Positions 50,106 to 62,000 of a DNA stretch of 64,000 nt are shown piece by piece. The stretch is from contig NC_088306.1 in the NCBI RefSeq assembly GCF_032854445.1, forward strand, positions 22,851,764 through 22,915,763, in the 5' to 3' direction. The DNA comes from Liolophura sinensis (taxonomy: Eukaryota; Mollusca; Polyplacophora; Chitonida; Chitonidae). The notes below the pieces were generated by a model. It had not been told where the DNA came from and made no database searches. It saw only the letters and a program-made list of their open reading frames with translations. Made by a program: the position numbers and the translations under genes. The number at the start of each line of letters is the position of its first letter. Position 1 is the stretch's first letter.

Positions 50106-51713
50106 TATATAAATAAATAAATAAATTCAATCAAAGTGCGACTGAGCTATTCGAATTTGTATTTGACCTGTAAATTATCCACCCACTACGAATTTGAAAG
50201 TTGAATCGAAAATTGACTGTTGCACTGTTGCTCTTTTACGTGTTACGTGCATGCTTTATTTATCATTTGTATATTATTTCTGCCATGTTCTTTTGGGAAC
50301 TGCTGTTTTGTTTTGGAAATCGGATGTTTTCTTGTAATTGACTTGGAAAGCCAGGAATGAAATGTCTGGAACCACACAAATGGTTGTTCATTGTGAACCC
50401 ATGATGGCTGATAACATGACAGCATCGAAGAAATGTTGAAGTGAACATAAAGTCTGCATACATAGAAAAAATATATATAGGACACAGTTATCACAGAAAA
50501 ATATGTAAACAATTCTATAAAGTTTTGAAAGCCGAGAAGATTAAGTTCAATACTGGGGATAAGGCACTGACGGACAATTCACTCCGAGTAGCCATGTTGT
50601 AGAAGCTGGTATGAACTTGGCCAATCACTAGCGCTGAAAGCGTCAAGTGGCAATTTGCTGTCACGTCAAAAAACGTATTAGCTTTCGATTGTCAGCGTGG
50701 TTTCTTTTAGGGGATAGACAGATATCAATACAATAAATCGGATTTTGCGGTTAGTTTAAGTGTTAAACTGATGCATTTTGGACCACACATTGACGAACCG
50801 GGAACTCTGCCCGTGTCACAAATACGTACGTGTTGGGCAAGAGACTGTAGTGACTTGTCAGAGTAACCTGGCAAGAAAACCTCCATAATGGGAGAGTCAT
50901 TGTTTGACCAAAAATATTGTCACGTTGCATTATTTTTCCTTAGCAAAGACAGATTAATTACGAAAATATCTTCTCAAAGTCTGCATGAAAGAGTGTTCCA
51001 AATCAGAAGGATCTGGTATTCTCGGTAAATTTCCTGATGTTGGTGGAGCGATCTAGGCCTAATGCCTATACCCATGCAGTTCGGAGACGAGGACGAACAG
51101 GGCCGCTAAAAGACAGCAGTTGTGCCAAGCTAAAAGAAACATGGGCTCTTTGAAAATGGAACAGAATTGATACTCTTTCGTTGCTTGTCAGACGTTTTGT
51201 TGTATTTTCTCATTGTGACATTGTTTAATAGCGATGGTACGGCAGAGCTCCTAGGTTTTATGGGTCACTCTAGTTGGCTACAACACGGCAAAATGGCGCC
51301 ACCAAATGAGTGGCTAGGTACTGACGATAATTTGCTATTTATTTTGTTGATAAGCGGTGTAGAATTTTTAAAATTATGTTTAGAACATTTCTGAAATATT
51401 CCTTTATTAACTAATTCAGATTTAGTGGCTGACTTTGTGTTTACTTTTGAGAAAAACGAAAGAAGCTTGCGTTAAGAGTGAAAGCACATATCGGAAAAAA
51501 TATCCAGCCTGTTCGCATGATTTCATAGGATGCTGCGAGAGAGACTAGCATATCTTATTTTTCGTATCCAAAAAACTAATTTTTACGATAAACCCCTTTC
51601 ATTTAAGTACATCGGGCAATTTGATCCCGGTTTTCACGAGGAGTCACCGACCTAGCTTTGGCTACCTTTCACAAATATAACGTATACAGAGATGCACACC
51701 GTATAGGTCGGAA

Positions 51714-51966
51714 GGGGGGCCTCTGTGACCGAGGTGGTTAGTGTGCCAGCGCGGCCCAATGATCAGGGAGCCGCTCTGCACTAAGGTGGTCGCTGTGAGT
51801 TTAAGTCTAGCTCATGCTGAGTTCCTGTCCAGTTGCGTGTGTCAAGGTCTGTCAGCAACCTGCGGAAGGGCGTAGCCAAGTTTCTTTCCAACCATCATGG
51901 TGGTCAAGGTCGTAAAAGTGAAATAGTCTTGAGTACGGCACAAAACACCAATCAGATAAATATAGA
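51714..51966 (+). mobile_element. tRNA-derived SINE, full length
   Basis: Head GGGGGGCCTCTGTGACCGAGGTGGTTAGTGTGCCAGCGCGG, B-box-like CTGTGAGTTTAAGTCTAGC, body GTCTGTCAGCAACCTGCGG, tail AAAAGTGAAATAGTCTTGAGTACGGCACAAAACACCAATCAGATAAATA. Confidence 0.92.
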
Positions 51967-52023
51967 TGGAAGAGAAGATGTTCTTCCACGAACGTTAGAC
52001 TCCGCTATCGATCACACTTTATA

Positions 52024-52140
52024 ACGTCACCAAGGCGCCAAGCATCTACAAATTTGCCCTCCAACGCCGGGTTCGAACTCGCATCTCACTCTCCTAGCCA
52101 TTTTGAGACAAGCGAGTTTAACCACTAAACAACGACCCGT
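52024..52140 (-). mobile_element. tRNA-like SINE head of another family
   Basis: On the minus strand, ACGGGTCGTTGTTTAGTGGTTAAACTCGC has an A-box-like TAGTGGTTAAACTCG. About 45 nt later GCGAGTTCGAACCCGG is a perfect B-box-like GTTCGAACC. The acceptor arm does not close, so it is more likely the head of a tRNA-derived SINE than a tRNA gene. It lies 60 bp from the common SINE above. Confidence 0.55.
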
Positions 52141-52457
52141 TTCCAACATGTCTATAGTCTTCTATATTTGTGAAAGAGAAAACACATACGTGGTGAATAT
52201 TGGAATTATACTCGTATGCACCTTCACATTTGTAGTCAGTAATATCGGAAGTCCATTACCTAGGTAATGGAATTCTGGTAATATATATAGATGAAGTGCG
52301 AGCACAAATTAGTATCTGTAATGTTTTTAATTGCAGCTGACAGTGAGTCTGCACGGATGTTCGAATACAGACCCCGTCAGACTGACTAAGACTATATCAA
52401 CTGTCTTCTCCGATAATTAAGGAGAGCTATGAAAGGATAGGGCCATAATCCTACAAT

Positions 52458-52570
52458 CTTACCATCGTTTCATCGCCCGTCGATGGTACCATTGTACCAT
52501 CGCGTCGCATCATCGTACTATCGCTTCGATCCTTCACCGGGCGATGGAATGATAGTACGACGGTACGATA
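52458..52570. repeat. CATCG-type repeat with inverted arms
   Basis: TACCATCGTTTCATCGCCCG near the left and CGGGCGATGGAATGATAGTACG near the right are imperfect inverted copies. Between them ACCATTGTACCATCGCGTCG and CATCATCGTACTATCGCTTCG are direct 21-bp-like units. The motif class is the same as at 46309-46478. Confidence 0.75.
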
Positions 52571-53951
52571 ATGGGCTTATTCCATACAGTTGCGGTGGGC
52601 TCCATTAAAACAACTGGCTGCTTTGACAGAGATATATTCATAAATGCGGCATCAAACACTAATAAAATTCATAAATAATCACAAAAATGATTCATACTCT
52701 GATGGTTATAAGCATACAACCCATAGTACGTGGAATAAATACGTTCATGCATTTTCGCCTATATTTATACAAGTATACTTACAACAAAGGCGTGTGGCAA
52801 GGAGAGCCTTTTTGTCCAGTAGTTTTCGTAATATGCACTCAGGCTATAACCGCTGTACAGCACACAAGATCAATGTGATCCGTAACTTTACTGTCAGGTA
52901 TCTCATTTCAGGTGGTCGTCCTTTTGGATAAGAGTAAAAACTGTTGCTGATCAATCCAAGTCTTGTACAAATGTGTTCCAAACCGGGACAAGGGTTATGT
53001 CAAGTTCTGCGTCACAAAGGGTCAATTAACAAGTTGCAATTAAGCCACCTCAGAATGGCGTCACTGAGCACACCGTCATTTCCTATCACAGACATATTTT
53101 TCGAAACTGACGCATTCTTTTTCCTGACAAGATATATATATATATATAAAGATAGATGGGTCAACCAGTGCACGTTTGGTGGGCAGAAAGACGCTTTTGG
53201 CGGACACTGCATGAAACGGTAAACCTGAAGAAGACATGCAGCTGGCATGCAGTTCCATTCATGCCAAAATGTGAAATGAAACACAAGACGTGTATGATGC
53301 TATGAAGGACGATATGCCAAATATACAAGAGATAAACCTAGCAATGCTACAAAGTAGACGACCAAATTATATAATGATGAAAGGAAGTTTGCATGTATTA
53401 TTAAATTTCTCTGAACTATATATAAGCCTATGGAGATATTGTGAAAGCGTCAAATGTTTTCGTGAGAGCTATTACACATGTATATGCTGAACCGTATAAA
53501 ATATTCAATCGTATGCTTATTTGACTGGCGTAGACTAACCATCCCCGAGGTCTGGTATATTATGTTACTGTTTGTTAAATGTGGCGAGGACCCAGCGTTT
53601 TAAGTAATTGTAGACCAGTGGTGTCCAATAAATTGCCATTGACATTACAGCATTTTTAAAACATAATTTCTCTAAATCTATTTCGTTAAAATTGCTACTG
53701 TTAGAATTGTTGGAATGAAACACAAACTGCTTGATGTAAATTGACAAGAGGTTTAATTTTCCCGGTTATACTTTTGACCATTTTCGAATTATGTTATGTC
53801 ACACTGTCTTCTTTGCTCTGGATTTGCTATCCATGCTGATGTAGGCTTTCATATTCAACGTTGTGTTCTCATGACTTTTCGGTTATTTACGACAGCGATT
53901 TGGTTCATGCATGGGTTCGAAAAACCGGAAGAATGGAATATATAAAACCTG

Positions 53952-54090
53952 TGGATGGTTGTCGGTTTCCTCCGGGCTCTGTCCACTTTCCTCCCACCAA
54001 ATGCTGGCTGCCTTCACATAAGTGAAAACATTCTTGAGTAAGGCATAAAACACCAATTAAATAAATGTATAAACAAATAAGTAAATAAAT
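53952..54090 (+). mobile_element. SINE 3' half
   Basis: GGATGGTTGTCGGTTTCCTCCGGGCTCTGTCC, TTTCCTCCCACCAAATGCTGGC, ATAAGTGAAAACATTCTTGAGTAAGGCATAAAACACCAATTAAATAAATG. The head is missing. Confidence 0.88.
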
Positions 54091-55194
54091 ATAAAACTGC
54101 TGGCAAATAAGAACAGAATTCAATAAAATTCCTGACACGAAAAGTATAATGATATCAAAAAATTTCATTAATAAATGTACATTACAAAGAATAAATAACA
54201 AAACTTAAAATTGATACCTCTGACACAAAGATAAAACCCAATAAATTAATGAGTTTATAGTAAATAGAAGGAGATGGTCATGATTTTTTGTAGCTTTATT
54301 TGTACATGTATATGCTATTGTATCAAATCCAAAATTAAAAGTGTGATCATGGATACATGAAACGTTTGGTTTGCATTTCTTAATACAAAATGTGTTCTAA
54401 AATACAAACGTTCAAAACTGCTTTTCAGCCACCTTCTTATAGGGCGTAAAAATGGCTTTAAACGGTGTTAGCAGTCAAAATAACTCGATGAGTTTCGGCG
54501 AGGGCGTGGGTGGAAGTGAAGGGGGTCATAGCTTTTACATATGCCTCAAAAATGTAGATTTTTGTTCATTTGCATAAACAATCCCAACCAGCAATCTTAG
54601 TTTTAGAGTTCCTTTTCGGGTATCTTTAAACAACAACCAAACAAAGCACGTATTCTTTTTTATTGGATTACACATGTTTTGGATACGACCGAGCTTTTCG
54701 TTTTCGCCACGCTGCTCTGAAAAATTTCTGACTGACCTGAAAAAAGCAGAGATATTTTAAATGCAAAATTGATCCAATGCAGCGTTGAAAGTTCAAGTCA
54801 TATAAAACCATGCTTCAGTTGATGTACTGACCGTTTTTCGACATTTTAAAGTGTTCCACTTTTCAACACATATTCGCATGCGAAATTCAAATTTGAATGC
54901 ATGACAAAGTTTGACAAAACACTTAATTGTCGTGTTCGGACAGAAAAACTCTTAAAAAGAAACATAGAAACATGTATCTCGCTAACTTTGAAGACCTCCT
55001 ATACCAAATGTCAGTACAGTTTACTGAGTAAGCTGGCCAGTAAGCATTTACATGAACTATTATAATGAAACCCAGAGGTAAATCTACCTGAGGTAAACCG
55101 ATAAGAGGCCTGATTTGACTGGATCAGAGTTACTATTTGCAAGCCATCACACTTTCCTCTCCCCTCCAATTTTACTCCATGATGTATGTATTTG

Positions 55195-55465
55195 ATTATA
55201 TCATTATGTTTTAACTTGAGAGGCCTATTCTGTTCACCAGGTTCACGTTGTCGTATCCGCTCCAGTTTGACTCTCTATATTGTACTTTTAATTTTTTATT
55301 GTCTCTAATGACATCATTATGTTTTAACTTGAGAGACCTATTTGGTTCACCAGGTTCACATTGTCGACTTAGTTCCAGTTTGACTCTCTATGCTATACGT
55401 CTTTAATTATATCGTTATGTTTTAACTTGAGAGACCATTCTGTTCACCAGGTTCAGATTGTCATC
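55195..55465. repeat. 100-113-bp direct repeat, three copies
   Basis: TCATTATGTTTTAACTTGAGAG starts at 55201 and 55314, and as TCGTTATG… at 55412. Each is followed by a CTGTTCACCAGGTTCA(C/G)-type segment and, in the first two, CCAGTTTGACTCTCTAT. Period 113 then 98 bp. Confidence 0.9.
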
Positions 55466-55938
55466 TTTACAATTTTTCTCTCTTTCCTGTAGTTTAATGT
55501 CAACAGTCTTTGAATGAATGAATGAATTATTCGTGGATAGCAAGAGAAACCAAGACTGACAGCATAGTTGACCATTGTCAGCGTAGAGGTTTACACACAA
55601 TGTAATTAAGACGTCCATCATACAGAGAAAAACCAGAGCAGCGAGAACAGTATGATAGCTTGCAAATGGTCAGACGTAACCAGTGAAACACAGCCTCTTG
55701 TCAATTTACCTCAGTTAGGGTTTTATGCATCATGTAAATGTATAAATATTGGCAAATCACAGGCCGCCAAACACCATGGCTAAAGCAGAAGTGGTTTTAA
55801 TAAAATGCAGTGATGTTAACTGCAATTTGGTCTAGAATTATTCAAAATGCAGTGCTGTCATCACATTTAACATACAATAACATTGCAAAGGGACATATAA
55901 CCTTGTTTTAATTAGATTTTCTGTAACTTTGTTCTTAC

Positions 55939-56029
55939 CACTTCTGTTGACTAGTAGCTGTGTTATCGTCAAATACTCGAAGAAGTCGATTGTATTAGAC
56001 TCGTTAACATCTACCTCATGGAAACATTT
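55939..56029 (-). CDS. Exon G: second EF-hand
   Basis: Acceptor TATCTTTCTTACAG, donor AGTG|GTAAGA. 91 bp, phase 0 to phase 1. It encodes KCFHEVDVNESNTIDFFEYL and then TITQLLVNRSG. The 12-residue loop D-V-N-E-S-N-T-I-D-F-F-E is complete, with Ile at position 8 and Glu at 12. Confidence 0.88.
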
Positions 56030-59000
56030 CTGTAAGAAAGATATAGACGAAACGTGACAGCTTAACATTTACTTTCATTTTATATGATGAGTATTTAGAG
56101 CTCAAGAAAACAAAGGAGAATTCCAGAGAACGTAACTGAAAAGCGTCTAAATGACTGCGCTATACTATCTTAAAAGAAAAACAATTAATTTCATTTGAAT
56201 GCTGTTCACGCCGTAAGTAAAAGAAAAACAAAGAAATTTTAAACATATATAAATAAGACAGAGATTGTAAAAATTACCGAGTGGATGGTGACGTGATGAC
56301 GTCATGCATGCCCTAACAACTGATGTCCTTGAGTGTTGGAGAAAATGGCTGAATGCCAAGCGTACACTGTTTAAAGTTTCAGGGTAAAGATAAGAAAGTA
56401 TGTATCTGTATTCTGGACCCAATGGTAAACAATGGCTACACAACATTTGGTGACGTGTAAGAAGATTGGGTTGGTGCCAACATGGCGTCATCACTTTGGT
56501 CATAATGGCGGCGTACATGAGTGAACAGACTCGTCCGATGGATTCCAAGATTTCTCTCCTCTTACAAGGTCTTTGAAAATAAAGTTCTGGTAACTTTGCA
56601 GCAAGTTATAGCATAATTCTGTTGAGGAGATGTTTAACTGGTCTGCTGTATTATTGCAACCTTATCTATGCCCCTCTCACCTCGATCTGAGATGGCGTGA
56701 ACTGAAACCCGATGGTTGTCTGAATGGCACGAAGGACCTGTATGGACGTCAGAAAACAAATTATGTCAAGCACCAAATTATATTCACATTTATTCATGTA
56801 TTCATTTCATTGTAACACCGTGCTGAAGAATTTTCGACTTATGTGACGGCAGCCAGGGGCCGATTCCGCAAATCCAGTTTAGATTTAGGAAAAAAATTGA
56901 AATGTGTTTTTAGAGGTTATTTTTGAGCCATGTAAATTAAAATTTTTAACACCTCATCAGTTTTACCTTAAGACAAATGTGTCAAAATATCATCATCCAT
57001 TACCGAAAACCAAATAGTGTGACAGCGTGTGTGACTATTTTGACTTCAGTCAGAAATGCCTTTGTGGAATCAGCCCGAGGTGTACGGGCGGAGGAAATCG
57101 GTGTGCCCGAAGTAAACCATCGCACCGACCTTCGTGGGGTATCTGACAAATCCCTTAACTTAAAGCTGCAGTCGAAAAAAGGCCTGATATAATCGCAGTG
57201 AGTCATTGTTTTATAACCGTCAGAACCTTGGGGCTATGTGTGAAAAACATTTTGTTGGAGTATAATATCAAGAAGCTTCTCAGTGACCATGTCCCTAATC
57301 GATCCTGCTGTAAATGGTTGGCTTCAGTTTGTCTCCAGCCGGTACCAAATTGGAGTATAGGTTTCCACCTCGTCCGTCAGTTTGTCAGTTCGTCAGTTCG
57401 TTAGTCATTTTCGAATCAGTTTTCTGGACTTTTTGTTTTTTAAAAATCGGTCTGTCGTTTTGAATTTATTCTTGGTAGATTTATCATCACATTTACAAAT
57501 CAAGTTCGAGTTTCGGCCGTTTCGCTCAGATTCGACAGAATTTTGGCTGTTTTTGTTCCTTTATGGACTGAGGCATAGCAATTATTCTGACTACTCAAAC
57601 CTGTAGTGGACATACTGAATGATACTTATTAATTGATTTATTTAGTTAGTTAGTTAGTTATTTGATTGATGTTTTACGCCCTATTCAAGAATATTTCACT
57701 TATACGACGGCGGCCAGAATTATGGTAGGAGGAAACCGGGCAGAATCCAGGGGAAACCCACCATCCGCATCAGAGTGAGCTGCACATGAACTGACAGACA
57801 TCTCATTGGTGACAGGCTGCAACCCATTTCTTTGACAATAAATTAATCAAACATCACAAAAATTCTTAACTGGCCCTATAAGGTGAATGAAATATTTATT
57901 TATTTATTTATTTGACTGGTGTTTTACGCCGTGCTCAAGAATATTTCAATTATTCAACCGCAGCGAGCGTTATGGTGGGAGGAAACCGGATCGAGCCCAG
58001 GAGAAAACCACGACCATCCGCAGGTTGCTGGAAGACCTTCCCACGTACGCCCTGAGAGGAAGTCGGCATGAGCTGGACTTAAACTCACAGCGACCGCATT
58101 GGCGAAGGCTCCTGGGTCATTACGCTGCGGTATCGCACCAACCAAAAAGAGCTAGGGAGACCCCAAGAATAAAATAATCAGAAACAAACAAAATGTGTTG
58201 CTTCAAAAAACTGCAGGTGAAATACAGCAGGTCTATCTTGCTTTTATATAACTGTAAAAAGTTTTATTTTCATTATTTCTGTAATACCGTTACAAGGTTT
58301 GAGACAAGAAATCCTTTACTTTATGACTGACCATGTTGGCTTATATACTAATGCAAAATATCATAAAATACCTCTTGTAGATCCAAGGTGTTGTTCCCGT
58401 CAGTGTCAAACTTGGTAAAGTGATCCCAGTGCTCCCTAATCTGGTAAATAAAATTATTTAAATTAATGTATTTATTTGGTATAATCGCCGATTGTTCAAC
58501 GCGTTCAGTATTTAAATTGTACCGCCAAGATGAGGCTACAGTACTGCCTGATGTGGGGTTAACAACCCATAATCATTCATTCATTTAAAAGTTGGTTCTT
58601 AGCTTGTCCTGCCAAATAACTATATGTCTGCGAAACAATGAATTCACCCGAATCGAAGATTGGACACATTAATGACCTTTGACACAGTGTTATTGAACGT
58701 CACAACGGGCTCACCGTTCAAATTACAAGAACGGGCTTCAAATTACATTTCTGCTGTAGACAATTGCGGCTTCTAAATATACTTTTGACCTTTCCGTTTG
58801 GCAGACTCGATGGTAATTTGACGTTTCACTTGGTTTCGAACAAAATTACTTGGGCTACATTTAACTTTTGTCACGAAAAAGTTAACCGCGAAAGCACTGT
58901 ATTCTCTTAGCGAGGCAAACAATGTTTTAGAATCTTTTGAACGGTGACATGCCTAATCATATAAGTTGACGATAAATGTAATGAGTCTGACGTTGTCCAT

Positions 59001-62000
59001 ATTATATGGGTTCTTCATTCGACAAGTATGGAAACCCCTTATCTTTTCTACTCTATGTTAACGAAGTTTGTTCCGATTGTAATATTAAAACTTCGTCAAG
59101 AGTCCCATCGTTTTCATTGTTCAATGTCCACCAGAAACAAGGTGAAATAAAAATAATGAACCAACCGAATCTTGAGAAATAGCCGGGAAATATTTCATTG
59201 CTGTTGATGAATTGATCCGATTAGTAACCACATCTACAATCTGAGGATTTTTTTCTGAAAGTAGACAAGTAAGAAAAATAATAGGCATTTTAAGACATTT
59301 AGCATCTTTCATGAATCTATAAGCGTCAAGTCAAACATTAGTATACCACCCGTAGACCACTAAGAGGCGTTCCAAGTCGATAATCGCGAAACCCATTTCC
59401 AAAAACATCCTAAAACACCAGTTCCAAGAGGAATGCGTAAGAAATAGTATACGAATACTAAAAAAAAAAACAGTAACGTGCAAAAGAGAAGCAGCCATCA
59501 GTTTCAAATGACGAAGGGAAGACATTTGATAACCTAGGCATGACATCCAATGATATACCCAATAATATCTCGTATTTATATAGCAATATATCATACTTCT
59601 AAAGTAGAATGTTATATTTACTCAGTTCCGTATTACATATTTCTGACATTTTCTCATACTTATCCAGTAAAATTTTCCCTCGATTATCTCACTTCAGTCT
59701 ACAGTAACACCTCACTTTAAAACCCTTGAGTACGACATGTAACAAAGTCAGCTCAACCCAAGCAATGGCGAGAGTACAGAATGCCTGTCTACTCATCAGC
59801 GTCATATTTGATTCTAGGCACGCACTGGTGTCATCTTCCTCCTTCACTGTTCCCACTTCAGATCTAGTGACTTCTCTCTGTATTGGAGACAACCTGGAGA
59901 AAAACAGCAAATCACCGATGGGTAACATATTCACACATTTGATGGATGCTGTACACTAAACAATGAACAATATTAATAAGCGAATTATGCAAAATTAAGG
60001 CCGTCGACCGTAAATACTTCCGCAACAGTCTTTTTAGAAGTGACCATGACATTTTCATACAAAACAGTCACGTTTTGTGCATGGGAGATGTGCACCTGTA
60101 CTGCGGCTGTATTTGCAGTGTTCATCGACTGTTTTATTTTGTCTTCTTTTAAAAGCAAGATAAAAAATTTAAAAAAAACAAAGCAAAAAAAAAACAAAAA
60201 AAACAGGTAACTTGCAGAGGCTAATTGAAGGTATGCAGATCGAAGGCAGTCAAGTGTAGGCTACAGCATCATTAAATTTACCGTCTTGTTAACGAAAAAT
60301 AAGTTATATAGCGTAACACTGTTAAATAATTACACCCACCTGCCCGATCGACCGAAGGTGGACAATTTCTTCGTCTTTGTCGTCGTGACTTCCTGAAAGA
60401 GCCATTAATTTTATTTTCTATAAATAGTGCTACTATGAAAGAACACGTCGCTCTAAGGATGTGTTCCCTTTTTTCTATAACACTAACGGTAAAAACCGTT
60501 GTTTGAATTCGGTGAATAATCTTGTTATTAACCTCAGTAGCTAAAATCAAACACATAAAAATGAATAAAGCCACGTCCACGCAGTACGACTTGTCATATC
60601 CACTTGTGGAGTACGATTAGTCGAACATTAATAAAAGGTCATTTCATGCAATTTGTAGTATTTGACAAATTGCACCGTGTGCATGAATGCCGCTTACAAG
60701 CCATGGTTTGACCTATTTTCGTTTAACTATTGAATTCGATGAGTCGATGAACAAATGTAATCAAAACGTGTGAGCGGGTCTTTAAGTGGAAATTTATATT
60801 AGTTAAAACAGTTGATACAAATATTGATTAAGTCGGTAATAGCATATGCGACATAAAGATTTCTACGTATGGAGGTAATTAACTACATGCAAATAAACTT
60901 CATCAAACTTAGATGAATTTTTTCTTGGGGAGAAAAATGGAATTTCTGGAAACATTGGGAAGACAGGCACTCATAAATTTGACGAAAAAAAACACACGCA
61001 AAAATGATTTATGTGCTGTCATTAGCGGCGACGCATGCGCATTTTGGATCCATGAACAAGGAGGGCCCTGAAAACAAACCGAAGGAAATATTCCGAAAGT
61101 AAATCGATTTTGAAAGCCTACGTAACAGTGGTTAAAACAAACTTTAGTTAGAAGCGATGAAACAATACACATAAACATGATTTTACGGTAGAAATAAAAA
61201 ACATGTGAACAAAAGAATACGTTGTAAAACGGAAAAACCAACCCTGTCAACTTCTTTATAATGGACTGGCAATTTCTCACTCTCCGTCCACAACTTGCCG
61301 TTTAGGGACTGGGCGTACAACGATTCCAAGCGGTCCTGTAACTTTGACACGTCTGTGTCCAACATCTCCCCATACTGCTGAGTTTTGTACTTCTGAGACA
61401 AAATCCTGGAAGGTCGACATTAATATTGACTATGTAGCTGAGTATTTACTGAGGAGGTGTGTGGGTGCTAGGAAAATGAATTATGTTGTTGTTGTTGTTG
61501 TTGTACAGTAGCGGGGTCGATTCCACGAAGCCGTTTTTGATCTAAGTCAAAATTTTGGCCTAAGAAATCAAAATATTGTCCACCTTATGAACATTATCTT
61601 AAAACAAATATTTCTAAATTTCAACTTCTATTACCACAAACTAAGTACCGGTATGGTAAAGATGTTTTAAATTTTGACTCACGTCAGAAATGGCTTTGTG
61701 GAATCAGCTTCAGGTACTATAGTTCTCTAAATGACCTTCAAGTGAAAAATCTGATGACTATTGTGAACTTGCCGATAACACACTGTTGATATCACGCGCT
61801 GCTATCAATCAGTATCATGCAGACACCGTACTGTGCTGTGTCAGACATCACCGTGCCGAAACCACACAGCACAGCACAGCACAGCACAGCACGGTGTCGA
61901 CAGCACATAGTGCCATGCCAACACCACACGGCACATTACGGTGTCCACATCACAAAGCACCGTGCCGACACCACACAGCACAATACGGTGTCGACACAAC

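Noticed and set aside
59688-59894. Possible exon on the minus strand (TTTTTCTCCAG acceptor, AAA|GTGAGG donor)
   Set aside because: Good splice signals, but exon D ends in phase 0 and that frame hits a stop (AGTCACTAG) early; including it would break the link to EF-hand 1.
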